Assembly: GCF_900324465.2 (NCBI RefSeq) | Contig: NC_046623.1 | Span: 14,971,721-15,035,720 of the forward strand | Source: Anabas testudineus | Lineage: Eukaryota > Chordata > Actinopteri > Anabantiformes > Anabantidae | Length of the DNA stretch: 64,000 nt | Direction: 5' to 3' | Shown: in pieces, positions 30,651 to 49,800 of the stretch | Position numbering within the stretch: position 1 is the first letter of the stretch | How the letters are laid out: the number at the start of each line of letters is the position of its first letter | Position numbers and translations under genes: made by a program | The notes under the pieces: model-generated | Database searches by the model: none | What the model was told of the DNA's origin: nothing | Seen by the model: only the letters and a program-made list of their open reading frames with translations

Positions 30651-33600
30651 GGTGAAGCAGGATGGCTCCATGGAATATAGAAATGTGTAGAATAAAAGAA
30701 AAAGAACAATATAAATACACAGTGCACAGATAATATACTACAGTACTGTGTTTATTAGTACACATCAGGTGACGCTGTATAGAAAGATGCAGGTTTTTCC
30801 ATGGATATGAATCCATATATACAAACATTATTATTACTTTAAACACTGAAGATGTTGACATGCATTGCTCGTGTAATTGTCTTCATAACGTTAAAAATAT
30901 ATTCCAGAAGCTACAGTTTGTTATTTTACCTTCATCTGTTTCTATGTAGTATTTTATTTTCCTCCTCCTCTTGTATTTTACTGCAGATTTCTGATGTTTC
31001 ATTTTACTCCCACACCAGGAAAACCTTCGTGATTTACTGCATCCCTCGCTACTTATTCTTTCCATACACCACATTTACTGTTGGTACCACATGTGGTACT
31101 ACTTTTTCTATATACTGTATACAAATGTATGTGTGTAGCATTTGTTGCATGGTAACAGTGTTTGATTGGACACCACTCAGTCGTATAGATCCTCCACCAC
31201 ATCACAAGGTGAGACCCTCTTAGCCAATAAAAAGCAGCGGCTCAGATGTACATACAGTGAGGGCTGCCTTCTCCAGGCCATGCACCTACAAGACCTACAA
31301 ACACTAGGACTCTCTACACCGTGCAGCCACAAATTCGATTGTCAGGTCAGTCTGAGGGAAATAAAAAACAAAAACTTAAGCCAATAGGAAGGATGTGTAG
31401 TTGAGTGTGTGCATGTGTGGGAGTTACTGCAACAGGCTGAGATACAATGACAGCACGTACGCAAGAATATGAATGAGGCAGCAAAGGAGGGGGAGGGAAG
31501 CAAGAGCACATGGTAAGCACATGAGCTGCATGAAAAAAAAGCCCTATAGGGATGTGGGAACATACAGAGGAAAAGGAAAAAGAGGAAGAGGAGGGTGATG
31601 GTGGCTTGCAGAGACGGGGAGGGTGGGCGGGACGTGAGGCAGGGACGGGCTGACCCAGTTAGAAGTGCTGCATCACTGGTGGATCTACAGGGCAGAGATA
31701 AAGAGGAAGCAGAGCTGCACAGGAGAAAGTGTAGAGATAAAATGCTCTCGGCGAAAAGTAAAAAAAAAATACAGAGGAGATATACACAACATAAAATAAA
31801 GGTGAAAAACTGAGCTGAAAAGCTGGGAATCAGAACGTCTTAGACATTTACAAGAGGCAGAACTCATCCTAATTCTGCTGTTAAACATTTTTTACCATTC
31901 TGAACCACAGAATAAGACAAACTACAACTCCAATTACCACCTAGGTCTAGACTTAAACAACTAATTTGACCACTAGAGAGCGCTAAAGCTGCTCCAAACA
32001 TCCCTGTCCTCCTGCTCAGGCTTCAGGGGGATTAGAAAGCTGGTCATTTATGCTATAGTTAGACACACAGAGGCTGTATATTAACACACACCCTGTAGCA
32101 GGAAACAAAAACACTGCCTGCAGTATCAACATGTCCGAGCCTCATTCTGCTGCATGTGACACAAACAGATCTTTTGTGCACGATGACCTTGAAAGCTCAA
32201 CACTTCCTTCTTATCATGCCAGATTTTCTGAATCAATACTGACTCACACCTCTCTGCAGCTCCTTTCACTTTCTCCCTTTGCTATGAATCTGTATTAACA
32301 CTTGTGTCAGAGAGAGGGAGGCATAGGTGACCTAGAAGCAGAGGGAAAGCAGGAGAGAAGCTTCTCCTACCCTGTTTTGATGTCTTTAGCTTGCATGACA
32401 GGAATAGTGTGCACAAGGCATGAGAGAGTGTTAGCGGGCAGATGTAGGCCAATGTTTCTCCTCCAGTGCATCTGATGAGAAACGGCAGTTTCAGAATATG
32501 TCAGATTTTATTTTAATTCTCATGAAGTCACTTCTCTGTTCTAGCTCGCCAGTTTCGGTCCCACAAACTACAGCATGTTTCCTTTATCAGTCCTTTTACT
32601 ACATGAACCTTGTGCTGTAACCACATCTGCATTTGTCCTTGCGCTTTACCCCACCACTCCCCGCTTCCCCTCCCTCGCAGACCTGCAGGACAGAGCGAGG
32701 TGTGGCGCTTTGCACACTCGCCGTCCTGGCAACTGTTGCCAGGAAACCGCAGTGCTCAGAGAAAAGAGTAATTGCTGTGTGGGTGAGTGAGCAGGTGTGT
32801 GCGAGCACAGAAGTAGGCTGGGGTACCGTACATAATTGATAAGGGGGCCTGAACTGTCCCTGCTGTCTCCTGATGTCTTTGCCTCTCAGTGCAAGTGGGC
32901 TGTGCCTGAGGAATACATGTCAGAAGTTATTACACTGTTCCATCAGCACCACATGTAACATCTTTAGGTTGTAGGACGACATCTTCTTTCATAAAAGCAC
33001 TACTACTACTAGGTCAGGGCTCGTCTGTTCCTCCTCTGTCTGCATCAGTAGCAGCAGAGGATCTGACTGCTGCTGACATGGAAACTTCCTCGACACATAG
33101 AAGCCACACTGCAGCCCAATAGTTATACATAAATTATATTTGCTGTCTAGAGCAGCAGCTCTCACATTTTTTCTGACCCATTTCTTTCTAAATCTAAGTT
33201 CAATCAAATCCTGGCATTTAATTTCACAGACCCTGTCCCAAAACTGAGTATTAACTGTCTATTATGGCGACTAATTGTTGAGAATATGCTGAAGTAAAAA
33301 AAATCATAGTAATTTCTTTTGTCTTGTGTATAACATCTTAAAATACTCCACTTCCAGTTTAGAGTGCTTGAAAATTCAAGTTTTTTTAGAGACAATTAAG
33401 CACAATATGTTGTTTTAATCAGTGTGCAGCTGCTCTGGCAAACACTGGGTCCAATTTACTGTATGTATTCGATAAAGGACAGTGTGCTGCAGTGTCTGAC
33501 CTCACTATGAAACTTGACTGTGGTAAATCCTGTTCCAGAAGTTTCCTTTCCATCTCTGTTCACCTGCTTTCCTCAAAGAAAACACACAACAGGTAACTTA
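30651..33600. other. Intergenic DNA between mnt and pafah1b1
   Basis: No convincing exon on either strand. Frames in this interval lack conserved motifs. A perfect 19-bp palindrome sits at 32725-32743. Confidence 0.6.
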
Positions 33601-33604
33601 TATT

Positions 33605-34831
33605 TACAGAATTTTATTTCATTATGTTGCAAACAATGACATCCAGATATATTGATACACAACTTTTACTGTGCGTGTATGTGCACTGGTGAGTGTATGT
33701 GTATGTGTGTGTAAATAGAGCAGTGAGACCACAGAAAGCAGAATGAAAGTCCCGTGTTAGGGAGTCCTCAATGGGTTAACAAGGCAGAGATAGCGAGCAA
33801 GAGGGCACTGGGCGATTCTTGGGCAACATACACACACACACAAACCTCATAAAAGGTGAGCAGGCTTTTTCCTCTGTAAAACACACTTTCGCTATGGGGG
33901 GGCGTGTGCCTGTGCTCTCAGCAGCTTAGGGATCATTAAGGTCCTGTGAGTGTCGACTAGAAAGCAAGTTTGTTAAAAGAGATGAAGTAATATGAATGAA
34001 AACAGTGGGTGAGAAGCTTTGCCTCCTCGCTCTCCTCTGGCCGTCAGAGCAGAGGCGGTGGAGAGATTCTCCTGTCAGAACATACAAACACACACACACA
34101 CTCACGTCACGTATACACACATGTACATGTGCACTCGCCCACGGAACCTCGAGTAATTCAGCTAGGGAGCTGCGTCCTGCTTCATTGTTTTTCTACTTGT
34201 TACCCCCTTCTCCTTGACAGCTTCCACTTGTTCTTACTTTCCTCGCACCTTCTTGATCAACATCCACGCAGCGACAGACCACAACAATGGAGGCATGGAG
34301 GAAAACAAAACTCAAAACCTAAACCCCATCAGCGAGGGGTGCCACTGGTTTTCGTGCACTGTCAGTTAACCAGAATCCACCTGCGCCAGCACACAAGGAT
34401 ATTTACCCTTTGACCCGACGGGAAGTCATGATAACAGTATGCAAATTCGGCAAATTTAACAGTATACAATTTTTTTTGTTTGATTCACCATGCAAGGAAT
34501 ACTTCTTATCTTTTCTGTGTGTTTATGTGTCAGAGATTGCGTGACATTTATTAAGCGTACCCTACATCCAGAATAATTTACATAAAAGGACAAAAGTCAT
34601 CTTAATGGGGCTGGACTGATGTAGGGGAGGGAGGGGAGGGGACGGGGAGAAGGTAAATCGCCATGGTCAACTATGGTTTGGAGTGTGAGAGGTAAGGGGC
34701 TGGGCTGGGTGTCAGGACAGAAGGCAGAAGGCTAAGGAATGGGGCAGGGTGGGGCTTTAGGGCTGTTTTTGGAATTAGTGGTGGTGGGGAGTAGGGTGTA
34801 TAGCGGGACAGGGCAAGAAATGGCAGCAGTC
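33605..34831 (-). other. pafah1b1: pafah1b1 3' UTR
   Basis: About 1.2 kb between the LIS1 stop and a minus-strand AATAAA at 33613-33618. It is AT-rich with short CA runs, and no coding potential was seen. Confidence 0.7.
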
Positions 34832-40557
<5,726 letters not shown>

Positions 40558-40815
40558 GGTGGTTGCTGTTCTCTCCCTCTTGGGGAGGTGAGGATGAGGT
40601 GATGCACTGGAGGAGTCTGTGTGGTGTGTGGCGGCGAGGCGTCCAATCCCTCAGTGATGCTTTTCTTTTTCCTTCAGAGACTCAGCAGTGGCGAATAGAG
40701 GGCCACGCAGAGGGAGGAGTCCTGGAGATCCTGCCTTCAATCCACTGCTGGGAAAAGGCTCCACGAGTATTTACACTGGTCCAAATCTCACTCACTGATC
40801 AGACGTGCCCATCAC
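40558..40815 (-). other. pafah1b1: pafah1b1 5' UTR part of the start-codon exon
   Basis: The exon with the ATG extends upstream to an acceptor (TTTCCAG) just above 40815, so this segment is 5' UTR. Untranslated upstream exons separated by long introns are also known for mammalian PAFAH1B1. Confidence 0.65.
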
Positions 40816-43800
40816 CTGGAAAGGAAGACAGAAGTGGGTTATAGAAATAAATCAGAACAGGAAACATGACACAGCCAGCTAAAAAAAATACATAAAACTA
40901 TCTAGGGTTTAAAACTTAGAACGTTGGTCAAGTTGGATAATTATGTTACAAAATAAGCTAACATGACAAGTCACATTCTTCTTATTTATCGAGTTTCAAA
41001 ATCTGGTTTTAAAAGCAAGTAAAGTAAGGAAAACCTCTTATTAGAGACTCTACATTTATGCATGTGTAGATCATCTGATCACATCAACTACCATTTGCAC
41101 TGAGAAAAAAAAACATGATCTGATCTGTGTGTGCCATAAAAGAAAATTGTCAATTTTAAGGTACTAATCAACTATGCCGATGATACTGGTAATCAGAAAT
41201 TTATGACAATGTGACCATCCCAATAACACACCAGAGATCAACAGCACACACTATAAAAAATCAAAATACAACACTTGGTGGTTAAGCTAAAAAGAGTACT
41301 CACTTCTTAAGCTTCAACTTTGCTGGCACCTGGGGGCACAGTAGCACTAAGCTGATTAGCAGCTAGACCAGACAACCTCGAGTCTGTGTGTGTGTGTGTG
41401 TGTGTGTGTCTCAAAACGATACAGACCACAAGTCCTTCATACAGCTGACAGTGCAATGTAAAGAAGAGATTGGACGGTGGCTAACAGGATTAACCCCAGA
41501 CACTGAGAGAGGACCTTAACAGAAAGCTGTCCTTGTCTTTATCATTGTCTGGTGCATTGCTTTTTCCCCCCCCACATAAACATTTGCTGACAACCTTTTC
41601 TTCTAAATACAGAAGACGTCTTCAAGAAAATAAATATAAAAATTAGATTCAATTGGAAACTGCGCTTAACATTTAGTTTGTACTTTACACATGAGCACTT
41701 CCACATTTGTTTTTAGTGGAAGGATGGCAGTCACAGTGAACGACAAAACCTTCAGACAGGGACGCAGCAGAGAGCCCTAGAAGTAACTCTTCTTTCCTGC
41801 CTGCAAACATGATGAGTGCTCTGAGGTGGAAGGACTGAGCCGGTGACTCTAGCAGAGCGGCACTCTCAGTGCGGTTCAAAAATAGCCATTTGACCAAAGA
41901 GACCGGCTTCCAAACATTACGTAACCAAGACAACATCAGCAGCTCCTGTACCTGCCTGACACTCCTGAGCTTTACCAGCAACTCTGAGAGACAGGACCAC
42001 ATAGATAATGGTCCATGCAAAAAACAAGTGAATATATGAGGCCTAGTTTCAGCTAGTAGAAAAAGCATGTATGTTTTAGTGTCACAGAAGTACAGTTATT
42101 TTAGTAAAATGCAAATGTGCAGTTATCTACACCTGGTTCTACTCATTGGGAACGCAGTCAGAAAGTCATAAATCAAGAAGGGTTCAAGGTTCTCTCTCTG
42201 TATCAGACTTATCAAAAGAAAATAAATTACACTGTTTGTTTGCGACCTGTGTGATTGTCCAGACATGCAATTAATTTCTCATAAAATGCAATGATTAATT
42301 TGAATTAATTTGCACAGAAAAAAACAAAAACAAAAAACTATTAAATGTCATGTTATAGCAAATACATCTGTTAACATGTGGACACCATCTATGCTCAGTT
42401 CCTAATGAAAAAGAAAAAATAAATAAAAATCCCCTTTTGGTTCGAGACTTCAACATCATGACGAGTCTGAAACTTAAACCAAAGCAGAAGGGAAAACAGT
42501 TGTTCTTGTTCTCCTTCTTCCTTCCATACATAAATACAATATTCAGGGTGTTTACAGTGTTTATTCTGTGTTCACTCAAAAGCACAACTTAAATAACAAA
42601 AAACAGAGAAACTAAACTTCAATTTACCGTTCAAAAGGTATACCATGAGAAGATCAGTTATTATAATTAATTCAAGGTTCAGGGTGAGCAACCCAGTCTG
42701 TCTGGTTCCTAAAAAGCACAGCAGATACAAAGCTGGTGATACTCAGGGAGGTACTACTACATGTGATTGTCTTTTGACTTTCTGTGAATTAATAATCATA
42801 ATAATATGAAATGTGACTGTGTAACTCAATGCAAAGACATTTAACTATTTTTAAAAAAATAAATTATGTGTTCTACCCAATTACTTTCTCTCAATCAGTT
42901 TTTTGTTGGACTTTAGAATTCGGTTCTTCTACAGTTTAAAACGCATTAAGATCATTTTAAAAATCATGGTCAGGTTATGTCACCAAATCATATTTTCTTG
43001 GCTTAGATGATGCCCGGACTAAGCTTGTATTAGGCTACGATATCAGACTATGATATCTATTATTGCTCATCTGTCTTTACCAGGGCATCATGAGTTTATC
43101 ATTCACATTGGAGAAATTCAATGTAATGGTGTGGACCTTACAGACAGTTTGGCTATGGAAATGTCCATCATGGTTTCCTTGTAAAAAAAAAAAAAAAAAA
43201 AAAAACACACAAACAAAAGATAATAATAATAAAAACATCAACAGAAGAAAGCTTCAAATCCTCCCATAGGAGAAGCAGAAACAAGAAAATAGTTGCTATG
43301 CATATTTGAGGCTTGAGTTTAAAACAATCTAAGTAATTAATAAACAAATATTTTATGGATGCTTATAATATTATATACATTTTAAAAACATCAATTTAAT
43401 AATTTAATAGTCTCTGACTACTAAAATAAGAATATGTACACATGCCCTGACTGTTATTTCTCTAGTTAAAACTGCCTTAAGGAATACAACTAATTAATTT
43501 AAATTTATGTTGAGGCAAATTATGTTATTTTTAAAAGAAAGCTAGAGTGATTTACTAGAAAAGTGCCCATGAATTTGTAAGATATAATTAATGTAAAGGT
43601 CACAAAACCAAATTGTTCATCAAGGTTGGATCACTGAAAGCCTGGTTGCATGTCAAGTTTTTAGTTGTTATACTCTGAGCTTCTGAGTAACGTCACTTTT
43701 TATGGGTGACCTTCAGGCCAAATAAATCCTGCTGGCACAAACTGACAAGGTAATGTTTGATTAGAAAGCATGTTGGCAAATCATTTTTTCTTTAACTGGC

Positions 43801-45404
43801 AACCTGTAGAACTTCATCGCCTTTTTTAATCAGTGACGTCTCTCCATAGCACGTCTTGCAGCATTATTAAGTTGATAAGTATTGCCCCACAATAAAACAC
43901 TGCAAAGTTCAACTTGTCTATACATTACTCAACCTTCTGCATGTATTATCAGTTAAGATTTAAATGTGAAATGACAGTAGCAGAATTTAAAAAAAATAAT
44001 ACCAACATGTCTGATATAGAACCCCAATTTTGCACTAATTGAATAAGTATAAGTAATATACTTATTTGGTTGAAAGGGAAAACAGGTATTCAGGAAGAAA
44101 CGTGGCAGAAATAATAAATTCTTCATTGCATTGTCAAGATTAACAAATTAACTCATATGAAATAAAATAATAGGTACAATCATGAGATGCTGGAGAACAC
44201 TAAAGAATTGAGCATATAGACCATCTACATTCTGAAATATATACATGGTATAGATCTAGGTTCTACTTACATGGCTATTCGCATTTAATTCATTCAAATT
44301 GCAAACGCGAGCTCTTGTTTTGTAGATTTCACGTCACATCTGTTTTGGCTTGTACATGAACATCATTCCGTGCTGGTGCTTTTTTTTTTGTTCTCCACCC
44401 TCATTCCTCAAATCATCGCCTTTTAATGGAGCTTGCAATCAGCATCAAAACTAGTCAAGGCGACTAACAGCTCATTTCTACAGATATTGGTTCAGAATCT
44501 GGCGATCCGTCTTTCCCAGCTTCAATGGCTACAAGGGCAAAGTTGCAGCAATGGCTCTGCAACGCCCTTCCCAGCTAACATTAGCTTAGCACGATAACGT
44601 ACACGTTAACTGGAGCTGTCAGTTTGAGCAGACTAGATTTATACTACCACACAGCCACCATACCAAAACACACACAGGGCGTTGGTCAACGCCAACAAGC
44701 AGCTAGGACTCATACCCCTTGTTGCAAATAAAATAACAGTTAAAGATTAAAATATATAGCCAGAAAGATAAGTTTGATTATGGGCTATTAGCCGATATTC
44801 ACCAGTAACGTTACAATACCACGCCAGTTTATTGGTTATAATAGAGTTAACTGAGACTAATTAGACGATCTCCATAACAATTAAGGTCAACGTTTCAAGT
44901 TTACTATGTAGTATTTATTGTAAGGATTTTCCTAGCAGTATCAGAATATTTATACCAGCAGTGGAAAATAACGTTATGGCAGCAAGCTGACAGCACCTAG
45001 GTTAGCTTAGCCGGCTAACGTAACACGTTAGCTCATTCTCATAGAGCTTCCATAAATAGACGCCAATAGCGTTAGCCAAATGGTTAGCAATGGTTCACAA
45101 CAAGTGTCTCCTAAGAAGTCACGCATTGACCAAGATGTGTAGCACTGCTTTTAAAATAGGAGCAACATTCGGCCTATTTGAATAATGCCACCATTCGATT
45201 ATCATCACTTCCAGCCTCTAAATCGATGCTCTTGACAATGCCAACTTTGCTTCTTAGCTTAGCATTAGCTTAGCCTTCGGCCTCTCCGCCATTTTGAGAT
45301 CGGAACGGGAAAGCGCAGCCACTGCAGGCAATTCGTCGTCAGAATAACAAGTCTTTCTAAGTGCCAAAACAAGAATGTAGACACGAGTAGAACCATTAAC
45401 TCAC
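40816..45404 (-). other. pafah1b1: Large 5' UTR intron of pafah1b1
   Basis: AT-rich intron of about 4.6 kb. It contains (GT)n at about 41384-41409 and a poly-A run at about 43181-43205. From about 44570 to 45280 it is rich in GTTAGC/GCTAAC motifs. A YY1-type CCGCCATTTT lies at 45286-45295 (AAAATGGCGG on the gene's strand), next to the promoter. No coding exon seen. Confidence 0.55.
41384..41409. repeat. (GT)n microsatellite
   Basis: A pure GT run in the 5' UTR intron of pafah1b1. Confidence 0.95.
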
Positions 45405-45640
45405 CCTCTGGCAAATGGTGAATCTCATATCCGCCTGACAGGTGAAAACATGCGACGAGAACCGAGGTTTTGATGTGGTATTGTGACTTTTCGCATCACC
45501 CGGCGCGGTCCGTCAGATTCGTTCTCCTCTTTGGTACCACCGCATTCACCTCAGCTAACGGTCGCTCCTGGACGTCGGGTACGCGCACGTCGAGGCGAGC
45601 GTAGACACGCAACGTGCTCCGTCAGACGCCCCGGTGATTA
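45405..45640 (-). promoter_or_regulatory. pafah1b1: pafah1b1 first non-coding exon and promoter
   Basis: A good minus-strand donor (GGTGAGTTAA) fixes the 3' edge of a non-coding first exon at 45405. The sequence above it, to about 45640, is CpG-rich, in contrast to its AT-rich surroundings, and is the likely promoter. The exact start is not visible. Confidence 0.6.
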
Positions 45641-46450
45641 AAAGGGAAACGCACCAAGAAAGTTAACAACAAAGTTAAACTTGTTATTTTTATTATCATG
45701 TAGGCTAATTCAAAATTAATCACTTTTTTATTGTAAACTAATTTTATATTCAGTTGAGCAACAGAACAAATTGTAGAGATTATGTTACACGTGTTACATG
45801 TGCATGCATGTTGACGTTTTCTTTCTGTGCATGACAGTGCAACATTTTTCCTAATGTGCTTTTAGTGTAGGGTCCAAAAATGACAGTCTTCTTTTGTGCA
45901 AAATTAAATTCTGACATGTAACTTTTTAGTTAGTTAATTTTTTAGTACAAAATGTCTCATATTTGTTATTATCATTTCACCTCAGGTCAACAGAGAAACA
46001 CAAAGAGAACATTTTACAATAAAAAGACTTAATTTAAGATATACACTGTCAAAGTCTCATATTAGGCATTCAAATGTTTTTATGCACAAAAATGAAATAA
46101 AAGGCAACTGAAATTTTTTTTAAAGGTAACGTTTTATAAAGATTTAGCAAGTCAAAAGAGTTTGACTGTTCATATTGTCAAAATATGAATAAAAAAATAA
46201 AAATAATAGAACTTAGAATATTTTATATATATATTTTTATATTTATTTTACACACTAAAGAATGCATTGTATTTAATCTGTACATGACACAAAGTACACA
46301 TGCAAAACTGTTAGAGGGATATTTTATTTTCAGGCACAGACACATCATGTATGTTCTGAGACCTGTCCGTGGCACAAGTGTGAAACCCAGTGGGCGAGCA
46401 GGAGATTGCAAGATGACAGCAAGTCAGGACTTTTAATAAACCTCAACTGT
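45641..46450. other. Short intergenic gap between cluh and pafah1b1
   Basis: AT-rich sequence with no coding potential between the cluh polyadenylation signal and the pafah1b1 promoter. Confidence 0.6.
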
Positions 46451-46452
46451 AT

Positions 46453-46852
46453 TTTATTTTATTTTTTCCAGTAATGGCAGATCAGGACACACAGTGTTTG
46501 TTTATCCGTTAAACAATAAATTAATTTAATGTTTAAAGATTATACATTTCTCTGAAAACAAGGAGGAGAGTTATACATATTAGTAACTTCATTATATGTT
46601 CGGATATATGTTTAACAACAGTTACCTTCTGTCTACAGGTATGTCTGCATTAGATAAGACTCTCTGCAACATCCAGTCCTTCATAGACAACAGCAGCATC
46701 TGTCTGGTGCTTGGATGTAGTTTTAGTACAGAGTAATTGAACGTTTTCATTAACACCAACAATGTGTTTCAGTTTTATTTACTATTGTTGTTCAGTGTCT
46801 GTGTGACAGACTGTATGGATGATCTGTTGACATGGCTCTTTTAGTCCATAGT
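46453..46852 (-). other. cluh: cluh 3' UTR
   Basis: About 400 bp from the cluh stop to a minus-strand AATAAA at 46453-46458. Confidence 0.65.
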
Positions 46853-49800
46853 TCAGGTTTGTTGCCTGTTGTCTGCAGCTTTGCAGTCTTTCTGCCTTAA
46901 TAACTGATTTTCTAGCTCCTCCACTTGAATCTTTTTCTTTCCACTCAACTCAGTCTTCAAGTCCTCAATTTCTTTTGCACTAGAAGAAAAGACAAAATAC
47001 TGTATGACAGATGAAATGATTGCTTACACTGACTCTTCAACAGAATATTCATCAGGTCAGATTAACATTACAATAATGACGACAGGTTTTTAGGGACTGT
47101 TTCACTGATTACCTGAAGGGAATGAGGATGATTCCACATGTCAGGTTGAGCTGCTGGAGGATGGTGGAAAGACTTGGTGTTGAAAACTGGAGAGAAGCAC
47201 AGAAAAAGTATCTCTCAACCTCAAATGTGAGTGTGTGTGAACAGGCAGTTCCATTCTTCTTTGCATGCATGTGTTTAAGTATTTTATAAACAAACCTTTG
47301 GCGGTGGGATAGAGGCACTGGGCGTGTTACTGTAGATATGGTTGATAGCTTTCTGGAGGATCACAGCCTGCTGAGTCAGGCTCTTTAGGTAGTCTGAGCT
47401 TTCCCTCGTACTGGTATGATTCACGCCAACCTTAATGTGTGTAACAATTAAGTTTATCAGTTAGAATCATGAGCCTGTAGCATAAACCTAACAAAGTATT
47501 GCAGCATTATCAAGCACACCTGTCTTTTATATATTGAATAAGCCTCTTTCTCGTGTTGAAGAGCTGATCGAAACTCTCCTTTACTCTCATACACAGTGGC
47601 GAGCAGATGGTGACTGCACAAAAGACAGACATGGACAGGCAATAGCAACAGGTAATGCAAATGGTTATATAAAGGAAATCCAGGAAAGGATCATTTACAT
47701 TTATATTTAGTAATTTAGCAGACACTTTTACTTATAGGAAGATTACAACAAAAACTGTTGCAATGCATTTATAGCATTTCTGTAATGACATAACATACCT
47801 ATGTGCATGCTTCAGGGATGTGGCTCCGTGGTATTTTGAAGTTACATCTATAGCATTTTGTAGGAACTTTAGTGAAAGCTCATACTCCATCAGTCCATGA
47901 AGTACTAGACCCAGCATGCTCTAATGTAGTGGAGCACAACAAGGACATGAACAGATTATTTCCAACACAAGCAGGAAATCTAATTATATCTTCTAGCACA
48001 AATAAGATTAGGGTTGTGTTTGTTTTTATGACTTGGTGCAACTATAACTTTTTGTTTTTAAGTTAATTAGCGTGAAAGAAGAGATTCTTGGTCCAAAAAC
48101 TTTAATATTGTTACCAGTCTACCCAACTGTACCCAAGGGATTTTTTTCTTTCATTCTTTAAATGAAGCTGTTTAGAAATAAGATTTTTCTAAAGCCACTT
48201 GATGGCAGCATACCTTGTGCACAGGAGGGTAGGTTTGCAAAGAAGGAATGGTTGACAGGTTAAACATCAACTTAAAATATACTGTAAATAGTACTGTGTA
48301 TGTAGAATGTGTATAAACTACTGTAATGTCTAAAATATCTATCATATACAATGCCAATGAAGATATGTCAGATTTCAAATATTTCTTGATTAATTGGTAA
48401 TAAAATGTGATCTGATTTTATTCTAAGTCACAAGTACAGACAAGTATAATGTGATCAAGCTAATGACACAAACAATTATGTCATAATAATCTTTTATGTC
48501 TTTGTTAAACCCTCAGAGTGCTGGTGAAAAGGTCATTTAACAACTGGTTAAACCTCCTCTCAAACAAGCACAAGCCGTGGAACAGGACTGTTACTTCATC
48601 TCAGCCGTATTCTTAGGAAATCTGGAGTTAACGTCTCTCTTCATGTCACTCCACAGCATCTCTATTAGGTTAAGTTCTGGGCTCTGACTGTAGTAGATTA
48701 ACTTTGATGTAGGGCGTCATTGTCCTGCTACATTACTCAGCTTCAGCCCTTATGCAAAGCCCCTTTTGGCTCAGAGGTTCACACATTTTTTCAATCCACT
48801 CTGTAAATGTTTAAATCATGTAATTAATATGGACAAAAATATACAAAGGTTTGAGTGTTTTTTTTTTTTGTTTTTTGATGCCGTAGCTGCTGTTTTTGTT
48901 TTGTTTTGTGGAATATAAAGTAGAAAAACATGTGAGGTCACACTTACATCCAGCAGTGCGACTTGTGGATGGTCTTCTCCAGTCACAAGCAGGGTGAGAT
49001 ACCGAGCGCGGTACAGCAACTGAAGTGAGGTTGAATGTCGGCCTCCAGCAAAGCAGTACAGGGCCAGGTAGGTCTGAATCACAATTAGAAGAAGACAGGA
49101 AGTTGCAAGTTAAATATTCTATTAATATCTTTACATAAGGTGATAGTAAAAGAACAACGGAATTTACATTGTCAGTGAACTGATGAAAAACTGAAACTTA
49201 CATAGTCTTGTATTGTCTGTGGGTGGTCGATGCCTTGTACTCTCTCACTGCTCATAACAGCCTTTTCTTGGTTGCTGAGAGCCTGCGAGACACAAGAAAA
49301 TATGTTTTGAGAGCTCACAGATGTTCATATCATCTTGTTCTATTAGAATGCAAAGATGATATTACCTGAATATATCTGATAAGAAGTGGTTAAACAAATT
49401 GTAATATACATATTTACATCTGGATATTCTCCCAAGATGTAGCTGAGCCGTCCAAGCAGACGCAGGCACATGCATGCATCCTCGTGCAGGACCCCACATG
49501 TGCTGCTGAACAGAGTCAAGGCCTGGTTAATGAACTCATAGCCGTCTCTGAGAAGCCCTGAGAGCAAACATAAAACAGTAATGATGAGCATCAAATCAAA
49601 ATCCAAACCTGTGCAAATTAGTATTGATGATTTTTGTTTTTGCAGCATAGGAGCTAATGTTGGTAACTTTCAGGACTGGTATTGATCATGAGTATTTGAT
49701 ACACTGCGGTTACTCTATTTATATGTGCTGAGTGTGGTTTACTGCATACATGAGAACAGTTCTACCCACTCACTAACTGATTGACGTAATTGTTCTAACT

